Shown here: in pieces, positions 36,930 to 56,400 of the stretch | Layout of the letters: each line of letters opens with the position of its first letter | Position numbering within the stretch: the first letter of the stretch is position 1 | Assembly: GCA_026745465.1 (NCBI GenBank) | Contig: JACYXH010000203.1 | Span: 485,001-549,000 of the forward strand | DNA: 64,000 bases | From: Lota lota | Taxonomy: Eukaryota > Chordata > Actinopteri > Gadiformes > Lotidae | Reading direction: 5' to 3' | The notes under the pieces: model-generated | What the model was told of the DNA's origin: nothing | Seen by the model: the letters and a program-made list of their open reading frames with translations, nothing else | Database searches by the model: none | Made by a program: the position numbers and the translations under genes

Positions 36930-36960
36930 GTTCAATTACAGTTCAATTACAGTTAATTGA
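36930..36960. promoter_or_regulatory. Duplicated homeodomain-type motif
   Basis: GTTCAATTACA occurs twice in tandem (36930-36951) and is followed by GTTAATTGA, giving three ATTA/TAAT cores in 31 bp. This could be a homeodomain-bound site cluster. Function is inference. Confidence 0.3.
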
Positions 36961-37599
36961 GCATGTTTGCAAAACAAATCAAGGCGTAGTTTACGGTCAC
37001 CGCTCCGCTGATTGACACGTCGTCACCATGAACAGTAAACAGGTAGACACGGACCCGAGAGGAGAAGGTGCAGTAACAACAACCTACAAAATGGTCGTTG
37101 AATACAAACACATTTTTAGCAGAGCTAGCTCCCGAGAAGTACGTCATACACAGGCTGCGGGATTCACCACCGATTTGGGTGGGCAGTGTGTCCGTGAAGA
37201 CGGACGGCGGTGTGCGTTCAGGGGTGCGACGGACCTGTCCTCAATACAGTAGAATCTCTTTGTTTTCATCCTCTAACAGGGCGGCGTTTGGTGACGGAGG
37301 TTGCGTGTTTTCCTCTGTCCTGCATAATCCACACTTCTTGTCCCCCTGCCTGCCCCGCTAATCCCCTTGGCATGTGTTGGTGACATCACACGCTGCTGGC
37401 TCCCAGTGCTGGTTCCCAGTGCTGGTCCCCCTGAAACTGCCATTACCTCTGCGGACAAATGAAAGATGACTGGGAGACCGGCTGGCTCCCACTACTGACC
37501 TTGGGTATTATTAGAGTGACCTCTCTTTGGCTTGACCAAAAGAACCTTTTTGATATCATTGCTGGAAGTACACTAGGAATGATGGCCTGTCTGCTGCTT

Positions 37600-37642
37600 G
37601 GGGGGGCGGGGGGGGGGGGGGGGGGGGGGGAGACACTACACA

Positions 37643-37677
<35 letters not shown>
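37600..37677. repeat. Twin poly-G runs
   Basis: GGGGGGG-C-23 G, a 13-base spacer (AGACACTACACAC), then 34 G. The pair could form stacked quadruplexes and is likely hard to sequence accurately. Confidence 0.9.
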
Positions 37678-37678
<1 letters not shown>

Positions 37679-38357
37679 TGCTACCGGGCCGAGCCACTGG
37701 TGTCGTGTAAACCTATACTTTGCTTCAAGCGCCGGGCCATGAATAATTAAAGCACAGAACGCAACCTGAAATATCGGGCTCAAGAGTCGCCTGACCCTCT
37801 TCACCAACAACGCACAATATTTGGGTTTAGCTTCATGACATGCACAGATGAAATGCTATACTGTGGAGGTGCTGGGGAGCCATCTCACCGCTGGCTGCAT
37901 GATGTCATCTGTGCTCAGCCAGAGAGGATCAGAGAGGTGTGGCAGTGGGACACACTATGTTACAAAATGGTACTTACACCATCGCACTGTAAATTGTATG
38001 GACGGCAATCGCAACCGAGCAGACTGATAAGTATGATTTATTGTGAGATGCTCTGCATAGAGTTTATGATGAATGCCTAAATATGGATGCAGGAATTCAT
38101 AAAAAAAAAGAAGCTGCATCTAATTAATGTTAGCGAAGAGAATGACATGGACACAATAAAACGACAGAATTCATCAAGACAGAAGAACATAAATATAGGA
38201 ATAAAGTTATAGTACTGCCTATTACTGTACACCGCAAGGACTTCAATAACAAAACCATACGATACAATATTATGACTATCATACAATAATAATCATAGTC
38301 ATAAAAAACTTGTTACTGTTGGGTGCAACGGCTTCAGTCATAATGGATCAGGTCTTT

Positions 38358-38372
38358 AGCGCCACCTATTGA
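38358..38372 (-). promoter_or_regulatory. Candidate CTCF site (reverse)
   Basis: The minus strand reads AGGTGGCGCT, matching the CTCF core at all ten positions, with partial matches before it. It faces the forward-oriented candidates near 20.2 and 32.1 kb. Confidence 0.3.
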
Positions 38373-38639
38373 TGGAATAGGTCAAACTAAATATAAATTA
38401 AATTTTTACAAGAAATTTTCGATTTGATAAAAAAAAAAACTAGAATGGCCAATTGGCTACACATGGATGGATTGACGCATAAACACATGCGATCACAACG
38501 TAAACACAACACGTTGTGACACAAATGTCCTCCATCCAAGGCACAGGGAAGCCGGCAGCTGAAACGTAAGCGTCCAGGACGCTTAGGGAGCGCGCAGGGA
38601 AGACGACGCATAAACACCTGTGATGATGGCCGCTGTGGT

Positions 38640-39040
38640 CACAGAGATGTTCAGATGTAATCAGTGGGAGATCGAGGGCTCTCCCTCATTACGTTTAGAT
38701 TGCAATAAAAATTCCCCTGAATTGCAAAGAGCAAATCAATAGACAATCATACCGTGTGATCTCAATCCCAACGGAGACATATCCCAGTTGAATGTCTTAG
38801 AAATTAGGCCCAGGGCTTACTCGGACTGCTAAAGACGGGAGAGATTTGCCAAGTCCTTCAGTCACTACTCTCACACGCCGCGATCGATAACGTACACAAA
38901 AGATTTGAACGCACAACAATTTAGGTGATTCGTTTTTAAATAGCTTTGCATGAGCTCGAAGACGTCAATTTAGCTGCGATTATATAGCGCCAATTAGAGG
39001 CTGGCCTGTGTTGGTTTTATTGAGGCTCCTCTCGGTGGTT
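38640..39040. promoter_or_regulatory. Candidate conserved non-coding element
   Basis: About 400 bp of repeat-free sequence with several homeodomain and POU-like cores (TTTGCATGAG near 38945, CCAATTAGAG near 38990, CAATTTAG near 38920). It ends abruptly at a 34-base C run. Judged by eye from composition only. Confidence 0.3.
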
Positions 39041-39044
39041 AAAG

Positions 39045-39079
<35 letters not shown>

Positions 39080-39538
39080 ACCCCACGACGGGGCAGCCAA
39101 CCTTTGGCAGGTAGGCTCACAAAGAAAGAGGGAATGGAGAGATGAAACGGTTGGCCCCCTTTCTTCTTTTATTTATATATACATATTATTATTACGTTTG
39201 ACCAATTTGTGATAGTTAGGCATCGAACAGATGTTATTATTTCGATTAAGAATGAAAGGCCTACATCACGCAGAGTAACGTGGAAAATACGCAGGCATAT
39301 CAAATCTAAAAGATGATAAAAAAAATAAAGCGCCTAATTATATAGGCTACATTGGTTATTACAATCCGCATATTGCGTGTTTAATACAATCCGTACTCTC
39401 CTTCCGTCTCAGAGAACTGTGGGCTATGTAACTCCATTCATTAGACACATCGAAATGCTCTTTTGACACCTTTGCGAGACTAAACATCAAGAGCCACTGC
39501 GGCCACCCCAGACGCGCGGTGCTGTGCCGCGTCCGCGT

Positions 39539-39651
<113 letters not shown>

Positions 39652-39756
39652 GTTTAGCCTATAGGTGGGTTATAAACACATATCTAACATGCAACCAATA
39701 AATTAAGATACATTTATGCCCACGTTGATTTCATTTGAATTATTTGAGTCAAGTAA

Positions 39757-39966
39757 TTCATTATTATTATTATCCCATTATTAGGAATATTACCATTTGT
39801 GTTAACATTATTAGTATTATTATCATCATTATTAGTATTATTATTATCATCATTATTAGTATTAGTGGTATTATTATTATTATTATTAGTAGTAGTGGTA
39901 GTAGTAGTAGTAGTAGTAGTAGCAGCAGCAGCAGTAGTAGTAGTAGTGGTAGTAGTAGCAGTATTA

Positions 39967-40019
<53 letters not shown>

Positions 40020-40205
40020 TAGTAGTAGTATATCAGTAGTAGTATTATTATAGTAGTAGTAGTAGTAGTAGTAGTGCAGTAGAAGGGTAGTAGTAGTATA
40101 GTAGTAGTATAGTAGTAGTAGTAGTAGTGCAGTAGAAGGCTAGTAGTAGTATAGTAGTAGTAGTAGTAGTAGTAGTAGTGCAGTAGAAGGCTAGTAGTAG
40201 TAGAA
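39757..40205. repeat. (TTA)n / (GTA)n trinucleotide field with higher-order units
   Basis: ATT/TTA repeats pass into AGT/GTA repeats. In the 3' half a phrase GTGCAGTAGAAGG recurs with its C at 40077, 40130 and 40181 (spacing 53 and 51), so trinucleotide arrays are themselves tandemly duplicated. Poly-Ser, poly-Val and poly-Tyr-Thr frames are artefacts. Confidence 0.92.
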
Positions 40206-42377
40206 GTCATTGGTGGAAATATCGACAACATCGAGTGAGACGTTCGACCTTATTAAAATTCTATGAGAATAATTTAACAAGACATACACAATTATACAAT
40301 TAAAATACCACAATAATAATAATACATATTATTATTATTATTATTATTATAAATAATAGTAGTATTAGTAGTATTATTATTTTAGCAATCTCCAAAGATT
40401 ACTTAAAACGAACACTTAATTCATCAGAAATTTAGGGATACAAAAAAATCAAACATGGATTTATTAATGCTTTAGACATTTTTCATAGTGGACCTCGTAA
40501 TTGTGACAATGGTAGACTCCTCTATGGCAATGCGCGAGGGCAATAAATTAACATTATGCTATGTAAACTAGTCCTGTAAAAAAACACGTAGTAAGAGTTT
40601 ATAATTGATTTAATTATAATTCATATTATAATTATTGTAGGCCTGTTAATATAATTATAATTGTATTATTATTATTATTAGTAGTAGTAATATTATTGTT
40701 ATTATTATCATCATCATAATATTAATGAGGTCAATGACATTACTAAAAGTATAACATGTTCAACAGTTAAAGAAGTGAAGTGTAAGGGTTTTATTAACGT
40801 TGTTTCATAACATCTGGCTCACCACAGTAAGTCCTCCCTGTCCCAGTATGCTGCATGGGTGGAACCCAGCCTACATCCCTAATCTTTCCTTTGTCGCTTC
40901 AAACAGCTACTTTCCTGATATAGCTCTGGTTTGTGTGTGTGTGTTTCCATTTTGTACCTCAAAATGTTGGCAGATGTTATTGTATTTCTAAAGACATTTA
41001 GAAACCTAACAAGGTCTATAAGATGTTTCAACGACAGATTTCTGCAATAACATCATATAATCATATAATGTAGTCTATATATATACGAATAAATAAAGAT
41101 ATAGACCTACACACATACATATTTGCTGGTGAAGACAAACGAGAGTGAGAGAGAGTGTCTCTCAGCACACAGGTTGGTCGGTGGGTGGCATTTATTGGGA
41201 ATGTCTTGGTGAACGATGAGAGGCAAGGACCAGTCCATTTAACACGAGGCCAGAGCAGTAGAGTGTTGCTAAGAGACAGAGATGCAGCACAACTTGCGCC
41301 AGGAGCGCTGACCTTATGCAAATCGCATTCTGTGAAATCGTTGTGTGAAAGCAGAGGAATACCCCAGGAGGACACGTCAGATACTCATATTTTGATATCC
41401 AGCCATTTGATTTTATTTGATTAGTTATCAAGAATCCGAAAATGCAATCCTACACAGAATCCAAGAATATGTATAAAAAAATCCATCAGTTCATCTTAAA
41501 CCTGAGGCTGTAGAACATTTTGATAAACAAGCAGCCTCTTGCAGGAGATGTGTTGAATGACACAGGCTCACACACATGTAAGGCCCAGCCTGAACCCAGA
41601 CAACAATGCAGGTTCCCTGACCTGTGCGGCATTTAACACAAGTATGATAATGACAGGAGAAAGGGGGGGGGGAGTGCAGTAACGGCCAGAGGGGGCAGGG
41701 AGGTTGCAACCTCTGCAGAGGTCAGTATCGGGTTGTATAGCATGTGATCTGAAGTGGACGCTGATGATGGTCTTTCAGGGATGCCATATTTGATTTTTCT
41801 TTCCTCAAGCAGCAATGAAAAGGAGGTTAATCGATACAGGGAGAGTATCAGTGATATGAAGTTACTGTATGTCTGGCGAGAGTTAGGAGCCATGCGAGAT
41901 CAGGACAGAGGCTAATTAATCAGCTGGAAGGGGTCATCTTGGGGAAAAAAGAAAAATCCAATTAGCTATAGTAAGCCCTAAGTCGTGAACATTGAAGATC
42001 AAATCAATTATGGAATGAACTTTGAAAATTCATCTATTGGGTTTTATTGCCCAACCTTTTTGGTAAAGCCCAGTAACTTGAAAATCTCTATCAAAGCAGG
42101 TATACATCTCAGATATACTATAATATATACATATATCTATCTATATCTATAGATAGATATAGAGATATAGATATATACATATATCTATATCTATATATTT
42201 ATCTATATCTATATCTATATATAAGTAAATTCTAAATGACGTAAATAAAAAATCTGTTTTATTTACTCTTTATTCTTCTTCTGGTATTAATTTTATGTTA
42301 AAAGAAAGAAAGGAAGGAAGAACAAAAGAAAGAGCAGAGCAGACCAAAAAAAACGGAATATGAGGCAATGCTATAGA
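40206..42377. other. Intergenic; octamer-bearing stretch 41.15-41.42 kb
   Basis: No gene seen. Further ATT/GTA triplet patches at 40317-40382 and 40665-40720, and a TATAGATA/TATCTA alternating tract at about 42115-42225 with self-complementary parts. About 41150-41420 is repeat-free and contains a perfect POU octamer ATGCAAAT at 41316-41323. Confidence 0.35.
42115..42225. repeat. AT-rich TATAGA/TATCTA tract
   Basis: Alternating TATCTA and its complement TAGATA, including the palindrome TATCTATAGATA, so it can extrude a cruciform. Confidence 0.8.
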
Positions 42378-42411
42378 ATAGAGAGAGCGAGAGAGAGAGC
42401 GAGAGAGCGAG

Positions 42412-42473
<62 letters not shown>

Positions 42474-42550
42474 CGAGCGAGAGAGGGACAGAGAGAGAGC
42501 GAAACAGAGACAAAGAGAGAGAGAGAGATAGAGAGGGACAGAGAGAGCAA
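42378..42550. repeat. (GA)n purine array
   Basis: GA repeats with GAGCGA and GGGACA interruptions, purest at about 42417-42466. Confidence 0.95.
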
Positions 42551-42956
42551 CACACCACCGCGTTCAAAGCCAACCTTGTCAATAGTACTCACAGTAGGCT
42601 AGGGGAGTGTAATAGCACTTTGCTGATTCTACATTGATATCATATAATCCAGTGTGCCCTGTGTCAGTATCATATTTATCTAACCTGCTGGGAGCCGGGG
42701 TAAGGGGGCCAGCGTCCCTGCTGCTAGGAGCACACACATTACACGTTGCTTCATGTATTCTTATTGATTACTCCCACCCCACAGCCCAGGGACCATCATT
42801 TAACTCAGCAGGCACTACAGTTCACACTGGAATTCAAACATCCCCATCTACACTACAAGAGACAAAAACAAGCGACACTTTAAGATGTCAGGGGCCTCTC
42901 TAAATGGAAGAGAATGGGATCTTCGGCCATTTCTATTCCCTCCCTCGCCGCGTGCT

Positions 42957-48996
<6,040 letters not shown>

Positions 48997-49019
48997 CCCC
49001 CCCCCCCCCCCCCCCCCCC
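48997..49019. repeat. 23-base poly-C run
   Basis: Uninterrupted C. Confidence 0.9.
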
Positions 49020-52000
49020 ACCCACCATATACACACGCACAACAAACCTGAACACTCATTCAGAGAAAAAGCTACAAACAACATTTTTGTATGTTTCGTA
49101 TATATCAAATGTTATAAATTAAATAAAAATATATGACTCAGATATTACAAAAAGGCAATCTCAGTCAAGTCATGAAGGTTTCTAAAAAGTAAAAAGGCTT
49201 AACACTTAGTTCATAAGTAAGTTAATGAAATAATACTATTAATACATTATTATTATTATTCTTAATAATAATAATAATTATAATTATAATAACAACAACT
49301 ATAATAATAATACATTAATAATAATTATATTTTATATACATGCTTTTCATTGATTAATCCAAAACAATTGCCAGTTTAAAGCAAACTGAAGATAATTAAA
49401 TCCCTGTAAAATATTCAAACGATGGGCATTTGATTCACCCAACAACACTTCATTCCTTCTTGGTAGTTTCTCCTGGGCTATATTTTCTGTCCCTGTTCGG
49501 GTTCCTAATCAGAAACTGTAGTAAGACATGAGCTGGTCTTGGAGGCTTTTCTATAATCCCTCCCCTGGAAGTGTGCGGTCATTTCTGGAAGGCTAGTTTG
49601 TGATGGCCCAGCAGCACGATGTGGAATGGGACACAGCATTCAGCCTAAGCCAACTTATCAACTACATTCAAAGCACATTCATTGAGCTACGCGGGGAAGA
49701 CTTTTTTGCAGATCTATTAAAAATACTCTTATCTGTATTTAGCATATGCTGTGTATGTCACTAAAGGAAGCTTCTGACGGATTTACACTCAAAACACCTC
49801 AAGCCATTCTTGAGCTGAAACCACCGATAACATTTTTCAAACTTGTGCAGACAAGCAGGTTTTACAAATGTATGAATTCAATCGGCATTTATTTATTTGT
49901 GCGTGCAATTACTATTTGTAAAAATATTTTTCTTTTTGGAAAACATTCTGCATTTCTTGAAGATGACTTAGTGTTCACTCATTAAATATAAGAAATGTAT
50001 GTTATATTTTAATTGCTTGCATATGTACATGACATTTCTTATTTATATATTTTACATGTAGTTATCCAAATACATGTCATAACTTTAGATTGATATTGAA
50101 ATAACAAGAGAAAAATGTTGTTTTGAGAACATAATATATATATTCAATTAGACACCAGATTTACATTTTATATTAATGTTAAACAATTAGAATACATTAT
50201 TTTGCTAAAAAAAAATAATATATATGTTCAAAAGTATTAGGATTTTATTTTTGTGATGTGATATTATGTGATACAATTTTAAGGAGGACATAATTGTGTA
50301 TTTATTTAATCATATTTTTCTTTTTTATGCTACCGAAATTGTGAAAAACATAGAAATGAACAAATTCTCACTGACCAACACACTTTATTTAAACCCCTTT
50401 CTACGTTTCAAGGCTGAAGAGCTTTGGCCTTTGAAGGGAGTGAGAAGCAGCTCTGTTATTCATCTTGTATTCTTTGTCGAGAACCGAGACTCAAAAACAG
50501 CAGAATCCTCTCATACCTGTTGAGAACACTTTCATCCTTAATGGCCTGATTAGCCACATTGTTAATTAGGTGCTATTCACGGCAACATCAAAGGGAAATA
50601 ATAATTGTTTACTTACTTACTTAGCAAAAAAAATGCCCGAAAAAAGTAGAGCAACCCTACCCACTCAGAAGGAATATTAATGGGTCGGTTTACTTTACAT
50701 ATTCAGGCTTCTGCTGCTGAACTTTGGACAAGAGATGCTTTTAGAATTTAGGGAAGGTTGTAAACTGACAAAGTAGCAGTCATGTTGAAAATGCATAACA
50801 CTAAATTACAGTAGTACAACTACGATTACTACTATGGCTACTATGTCTTCTACTACTAATAACCCTAATGCATTTGACGTTATTCTTTTTTCAGACATGT
50901 TTCATATTTCTTATCAGGTTTCCCTCTCATACAGGGAGCAACATTACAGCTGGTAATGGGATCCCAAAATGGAAGCTAACTGGTTGGAATTAAATGTATC
51001 AGCATGTGGTCAGCAGTAATAAGCTGTCAGTTATAAAATGAAGATTTGTATTTAGATATATGATAGGAAGAATAATGAATAGCGAAAATAAATGAAGCTG
51101 CTTTACAACTAAATTACTTATTTAGAGCCAACAGACCACAGAGAGAATCTCCATGATGATAGTGATTATGGAAGATAATATTTTCCCTATGGAGGTGAAG
51201 ATGGTGAATATTAAATAATTACGTCGTACCCAGACCAGCAAATGGTTAACAGGAAGGGATATTTTCAGGAATTCTGCCTTTTTTTTTTTTATTATACATT
51301 ATCAAACTTAGAGGGAATCTAATTAGAATTGTGGAGGGGTTGGAGTATTGATTAAAACCAGATTTAATGTACTACCTTGTCTAGTGCATTCAGTTTCAAT
51401 GTTTATTTGCTATGAAGTCTTCTCAGATATCTGAATTGCCAGCACGAGGAAGGAGGACTCAGCACATCAAATGCTATTTATTGCTGTTTTGTTTATCCTA
51501 AATGTATTTTCTAGTAACAGAAACATTGATAAAAAGTGTCTTTAGGCTGAAAGCTTTTTAGTAAAACCAGTTCAACAATGGCTTGTTATTTAATGTAAAA
51601 ACGATTTGCACTTAGCTAGTAAATAAATACAATGTGTTAATAGACCAGCTTTAACACATTTCTTTACGTAATATGTCTCAATGCAAATAAAAGGCAATAA
51701 ATACTTGGTGGACCATTTGGATATAATAAACTACATACAAATATATATGAAACAAATCTTTCTAAATGCAAATTTCCATGTCCAAAAATGTGTTGCTTTA
51801 AGACAATTAAAATATGAACGCTGAGATATTTTTTTGATCCATATTGCTTTCCCAAGAACGGAACAGAGATCCCATATGTGGTCGTGTGTTCCCTGTAAAC
51901 AAGCTAACGGAGAGACTATTATAAACACGGTGCGTCTACACGGCCCCATGTCTGATGCCTGTCAAATCATTAAAAAGGAGAGGCTGCTTTATCAAACGCT

Positions 52001-52037
52001 TGCGATCAGCAATAGCAGTCACACATCACTGGGATGG

Positions 52038-52040
<3 letters not shown>
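49020..52040. other. Intergenic, AT-rich; candidate element 50.35-50.61 kb
   Basis: No gene seen. ATT/AAT triplet tracts at 49243-49330. About 50350-50610 is repeat-free with several homeodomain-like cores (CCTTAATGGCC and GATTAGCC near 50540, GTTAATTAGG near 50561). About 51120-51400 is similar but more AT-rich. Confidence 0.35.
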
Positions 52041-52114
<74 letters not shown>

Positions 52115-52122
52115 GGGGGGGG
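52041..52122. repeat. (TG)n followed by 25-base poly-G
   Basis: TG to 52097 then an uninterrupted G run to 52122. This TG-to-G transition recurs elsewhere in the window. Confidence 0.95.
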
Positions 52123-52450
52123 TATGTCTCGTCTGATGGCACTCTGAGGGCCTTTGTGAATTTAAAGGGAGATAAAATCAGCTTCATATTTCTCCCACGA
52201 AATCATCTGATGAAAGCGACCTCGGAGAGAATTACATGGCAAGAGTTTTGTCCCTCACCCCATAGGCTTCATACATTGGAAATTGAAAAAGGTAATGAGA
52301 AAAACTGGGCTGCAGGTTTGCTTGTGTTTAATAAGTCATCATCCCACCCCCCTGCTATCTATTGTTGCTTGCAAAGAGAGAGAGAGAGCCCACCCACAGA
52401 TAGTTTATGCGCCATAGTAAGTGATGAACGCCACTGGATGTTTGGATGGA

Positions 52451-52545
52451 CATAATACTAATAATATTTAATAATACATAATACTAATAATATTTAATAA
52501 TACATAATACTAATAATACATAATACATAATGCTAATAATATATC
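52451..52545. repeat. 26-bp AT-rich tandem repeat
   Basis: The unit beginning CATAATACTAATAATATT recurs at 52451 and 52477, followed by shortened copies to about 52545. Confidence 0.85.
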
Positions 52546-52788
52546 TGTCTCAATAAACTCCCAGGTTTGCAGAGACACAATTGCACAGAATATCTGTAAT
52601 TTCTTCAGCATATTTTTCTGGGAATAGCCAGAGATTCCCCTCGCAGTAGGAAGGATATAAGATCACGTGTGAAATACATTAACAGAATACAAGGAAGAAA
52701 TTGGCAACTTCTTCTTCTTTGTAATTATGTGCAGGACTAAGAACATATAAAAACTCTCTGACTAAGTGTGATAAAATACAGACAGACA

Positions 52789-52792
<4 letters not shown>

Positions 52793-52828
<36 letters not shown>
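52793..52828. repeat. (AC)n microsatellite
   Basis: About eighteen AC units. A 19-base C-rich run follows at 52967-52985 with a short CA tract after it. Confidence 0.93.
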
Positions 52829-52829
<1 letters not shown>

Positions 52830-53423
52830 TACAGTTCAGCCAACAGTAAGATAAAAGGAAACGTCAATGTTTGTGTGCTCACGAAACATGCGCACGATAC
52901 CTGGAAAGACGTTTTCTTTTCCTGGATTTCAGTTGATTCATCTCATACGTCAACACACATACAACCCCCCCCCCCCCCCACCCCCTTTCACACAAACACA
53001 CACACACACACCAGGGATCTCTTTAGTCTTCTCACACACCCTTGTTTTCTTCCTCTGCGTTAACTTCACCACTAAAGTGAAACTGTAGTCTGAAGCCCAA
53101 TAGACTGAGCGGCTGAACTGATTTTCTGGCAGGAATTAAAGCCCCTCTGGGGGCCACTCGACATGCGCTTGATGAAAGTGGTTCAGAAAAAAGCTAAGGA
53201 GATACCTTGTACAGTTTGTGTAGCTCCTGTGTGCCACATGTAATGCCCTTTCATTCTGACAGTAGTGGCGGCGGCAGCGGCAGCCAGGCTATTTTAGACT
53301 GTCTCTTAGTGTCCGTTAGTGATGCACAAAAAAAACTAACTCTTTCCTAACATTTCGACGTCCAAAACGTGCCTGTAAGAGTGTGTATTAAGGTGTTGGA
53401 GTCGCAGGCTGCTATCTTCTAAC

Positions 53424-53463
53424 GGTGGTGGTGGGGTGGGGGGTGGGGGGGGGGGGGGGGGGG
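53424..53463. repeat. GGT/poly-G tract
   Basis: GGTGGTGGTGGGG passes into a 19-base G run (53445-53463). Confidence 0.9.
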
Positions 53464-56400
53464 TGCTCTTCACAGTCTCTGATCAACCATTCTCAGCCTG
53501 CAGTGCGGGGCCGCTGTTTGCAGCGTGTGATGTGTTTTTTAACATGGAAATTGGCTTTGAACCCCATCTACACAGGTCGGCACATCTCTGGGCGAGAGCC
53601 CTGCCACCGCTGATAGGAAAAGTGAGCCATCCATTGCGTCTAATCTGGCCTGATCATTATCTTAGTTACCCCCCACCAATTCAAACTTGAGGGAATTTTC
53701 TTTCCCCAGCACCCTATGAGATCGTTTATAGCCAAATAGACGAGCCATATGCGCGATTAGCTTGAATGAGAGCAGCTATTAGCTCTGGGCAACAAGACAA
53801 TAAGGGCTGGGCTTTTTGTTGTGTGTCTGTTTTGTTTTGATCATATATCCTTTAAAGAAAACCGATTAAGAAACACGAAAGTGCCAAAAACACTGGAACT
53901 GCGTCATTATTGACCTTAATATCACGTAATCAATTATTGACTAGATGATATAGGCGCATACAGGGAAAACGTTTGAGCATCACACAACATGTAGTTATAA
54001 TAAATGCCTCCTACCTGCGTAGACCTGTTGTTGTCATAATGTACCACACAAAAATAAATAAAGCAAAAACAAGAAAAACGCAGCGTGAAACCTAAACTAA
54101 GAGCATTGATTAAAGAAGCAAAAAACCAGGTGCCTGTGACTGTGGTGATGACATGATACAAACCAGAGCGTCTGATGTGTGGAGCGTGTTCGCCAACTTT
54201 TGGGGAAGGGATCTGTCACCGTCCAATCTGGGATGTCTTTATTAGACCGGGTTGGGGCTTTTTTTCTTTTTTTGGGGGGGTGTGCGTGTGTTGTGTTTTG
54301 TTCGCGGTTCTCCTTGGCAGTCCGGCCCCTCTGGTGTCCCCCACCCCGTCACCCCCAGGAGCAGCTGAGGCCTGACCCCCGTAGCACCGCAGCCCTCCAA
54401 GCTCAACTCCTTTCAGCCCCCTCCCTCCAGCAGCATCTCATTCAGCAGCAGAGATAACTTTATTCATCTTGTGACTCATTGTATCCAGTTGAATGCAGGA
54501 GCTGCGCAGACACTCGACTGAATTGAACTAGTGTGCGTTTGTGTGTTCGGAAAAGGGGAGTGCTGGGGGAGGAGTGGAAGGGGGCTATATTGTTTCTTGA
54601 TGTCTTCATTTAGACAATGCCAGGCCTGGATTTATTAGGATCCCCTATCATAAATGTAAACTTTATGTATACACAGTTACAGCAAACTTATATCAGAGTA
54701 GCTAGTAAAAGTAGGTCTTCCTGTTCACTTCTTTGTTGTGCATCTGCACATGGTGACCATACTACTTCTTGTCAGCCATTATCTCTCTGTAGGCAAGATG
54801 GCGACAAGCAGGGCTTCTCTTATTTCCTATCTCCAAACGCTGAGCTGGATGTTACATGGGGACAGTTTTCACTATACCTACGCGGCACCAAAAACTCCCT
54901 AGACCACCCTGCTGCTCGCTCATCATTCATATTCAAGCCAGGGCCTCTTGACAACTCTGCTGATCTCACTCAGTGTTTTGTGATTTGGACAATACGTTCT
55001 CACCCTGCGAGGAGAAAAGTGCTGAGGCCGTCAAACTTCTGGAGGCCAGCCTTGCAGGACTGTGGATTACGGCCCCACTGAGAGAGCTACGCTCACCAGT
55101 GAATCCCCTGAACCCTGGATAATCTAAGGCCTGTGTTAAAGGAAAATGATTGTGTCGGCTGTTTCTGATGAGATATTATTGCTATACCACCATAAGACTC
55201 TATGATAGTATAAGGGACATAAAATAACTGTTGCAAGGTGAAAATATGTAATTTATTATTAAATGTTTATGGATTATTATCTTTGGATGTATAATTGTTT
55301 TTATAATAATATATATGTTTGTATTTATGTTTAATATTATTTAATCTTGTAGCATTAGCTCATGCATGATCATAGTTATTACAGGCTTTTACTGTTTGGT
55401 TAAGATCGTAGTATATCATTAGTAAGTAGTATGTATTTTCCATAATATTGTTTAGATAATATTGTGTAGGGTAACATTGACTTTAACTAAATAAAAATTG
55501 GTACACATTTTTAAAGTAGCAAATTACACTTTGCACATATCTGCTTTGTGACAAACGATGAAACTTAATTCATTATGATTCATCATAAAATATTTTCAAT
55601 GTAACCGTTGGTAACATCCCTGTGGGGATTTAAAAATCTTGAAAAAGAGAAAAGCTTTATACATTAGCGCTGTAGTTGCAAAACACTGTTGATATTCAAA
55701 TGATTATTGTGCAAAATCTGGGATAAGCTTCTGTGTGAGAGCTCCTCTAAGTGCCAACAACTATTGCTAATTCCCCTCACCATTGTGGGCCGAACAAAGG
55801 CCTTAATCCCATTTCACTTCTGCAGGAGGCTCAGCCTATTTTCCCTCTGGTAAACCAACAACACTCCCCCCTAGCCAGCGCTGAGAGCCTCCGAGAATGG
55901 GCCCTGTGTGTATACTTCAAGGCTCTTTTTTGTTCAACTTGGCTAGTCCTCTGCATAAACTTTTAAGTGGTCCCAGTAGGCCTCAGACACCTTTTGCCAC
56001 ACAAAAAAAAAAATAAGATACCAGAAACTGTCAACCAAAGGATATCAAACACTCTCTTAACCTAGACAATAATAAAAAAAAGGAAAATATGTGTTGTCTT
56101 TTTATATATAAGTCTACGCAGTGCGGACTGCAAAGAGTTAACATGTGTTTGTGTGTTTTCTTTTCTTTATTCTTCCATGCACCAGCAAAGGAAGTTCCAT
56201 TTCTCTGAAAAGCAGCTCTCTTTCACGAGATTTTAAATCCTTTAATACATTATTTATAACTCGGTGGTCCACTATCAAAGCAACTGAAGTAGGACGGGAT
56301 TCAGTCCTTGTACTTTGTAGTTTGGCTTCAGCTTTCTGTGAAACATAATACCGCTCCTCTCACTTTGACATCATATTTTTCTTTGTTATTCACTCCACTT

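Noticed and set aside
54617-55081. 154-codon ATG frame
   Set aside because: No recognisable domain, no splice or promoter context, and its start resembles a dispersed teleost repeat. Kept only as a note.
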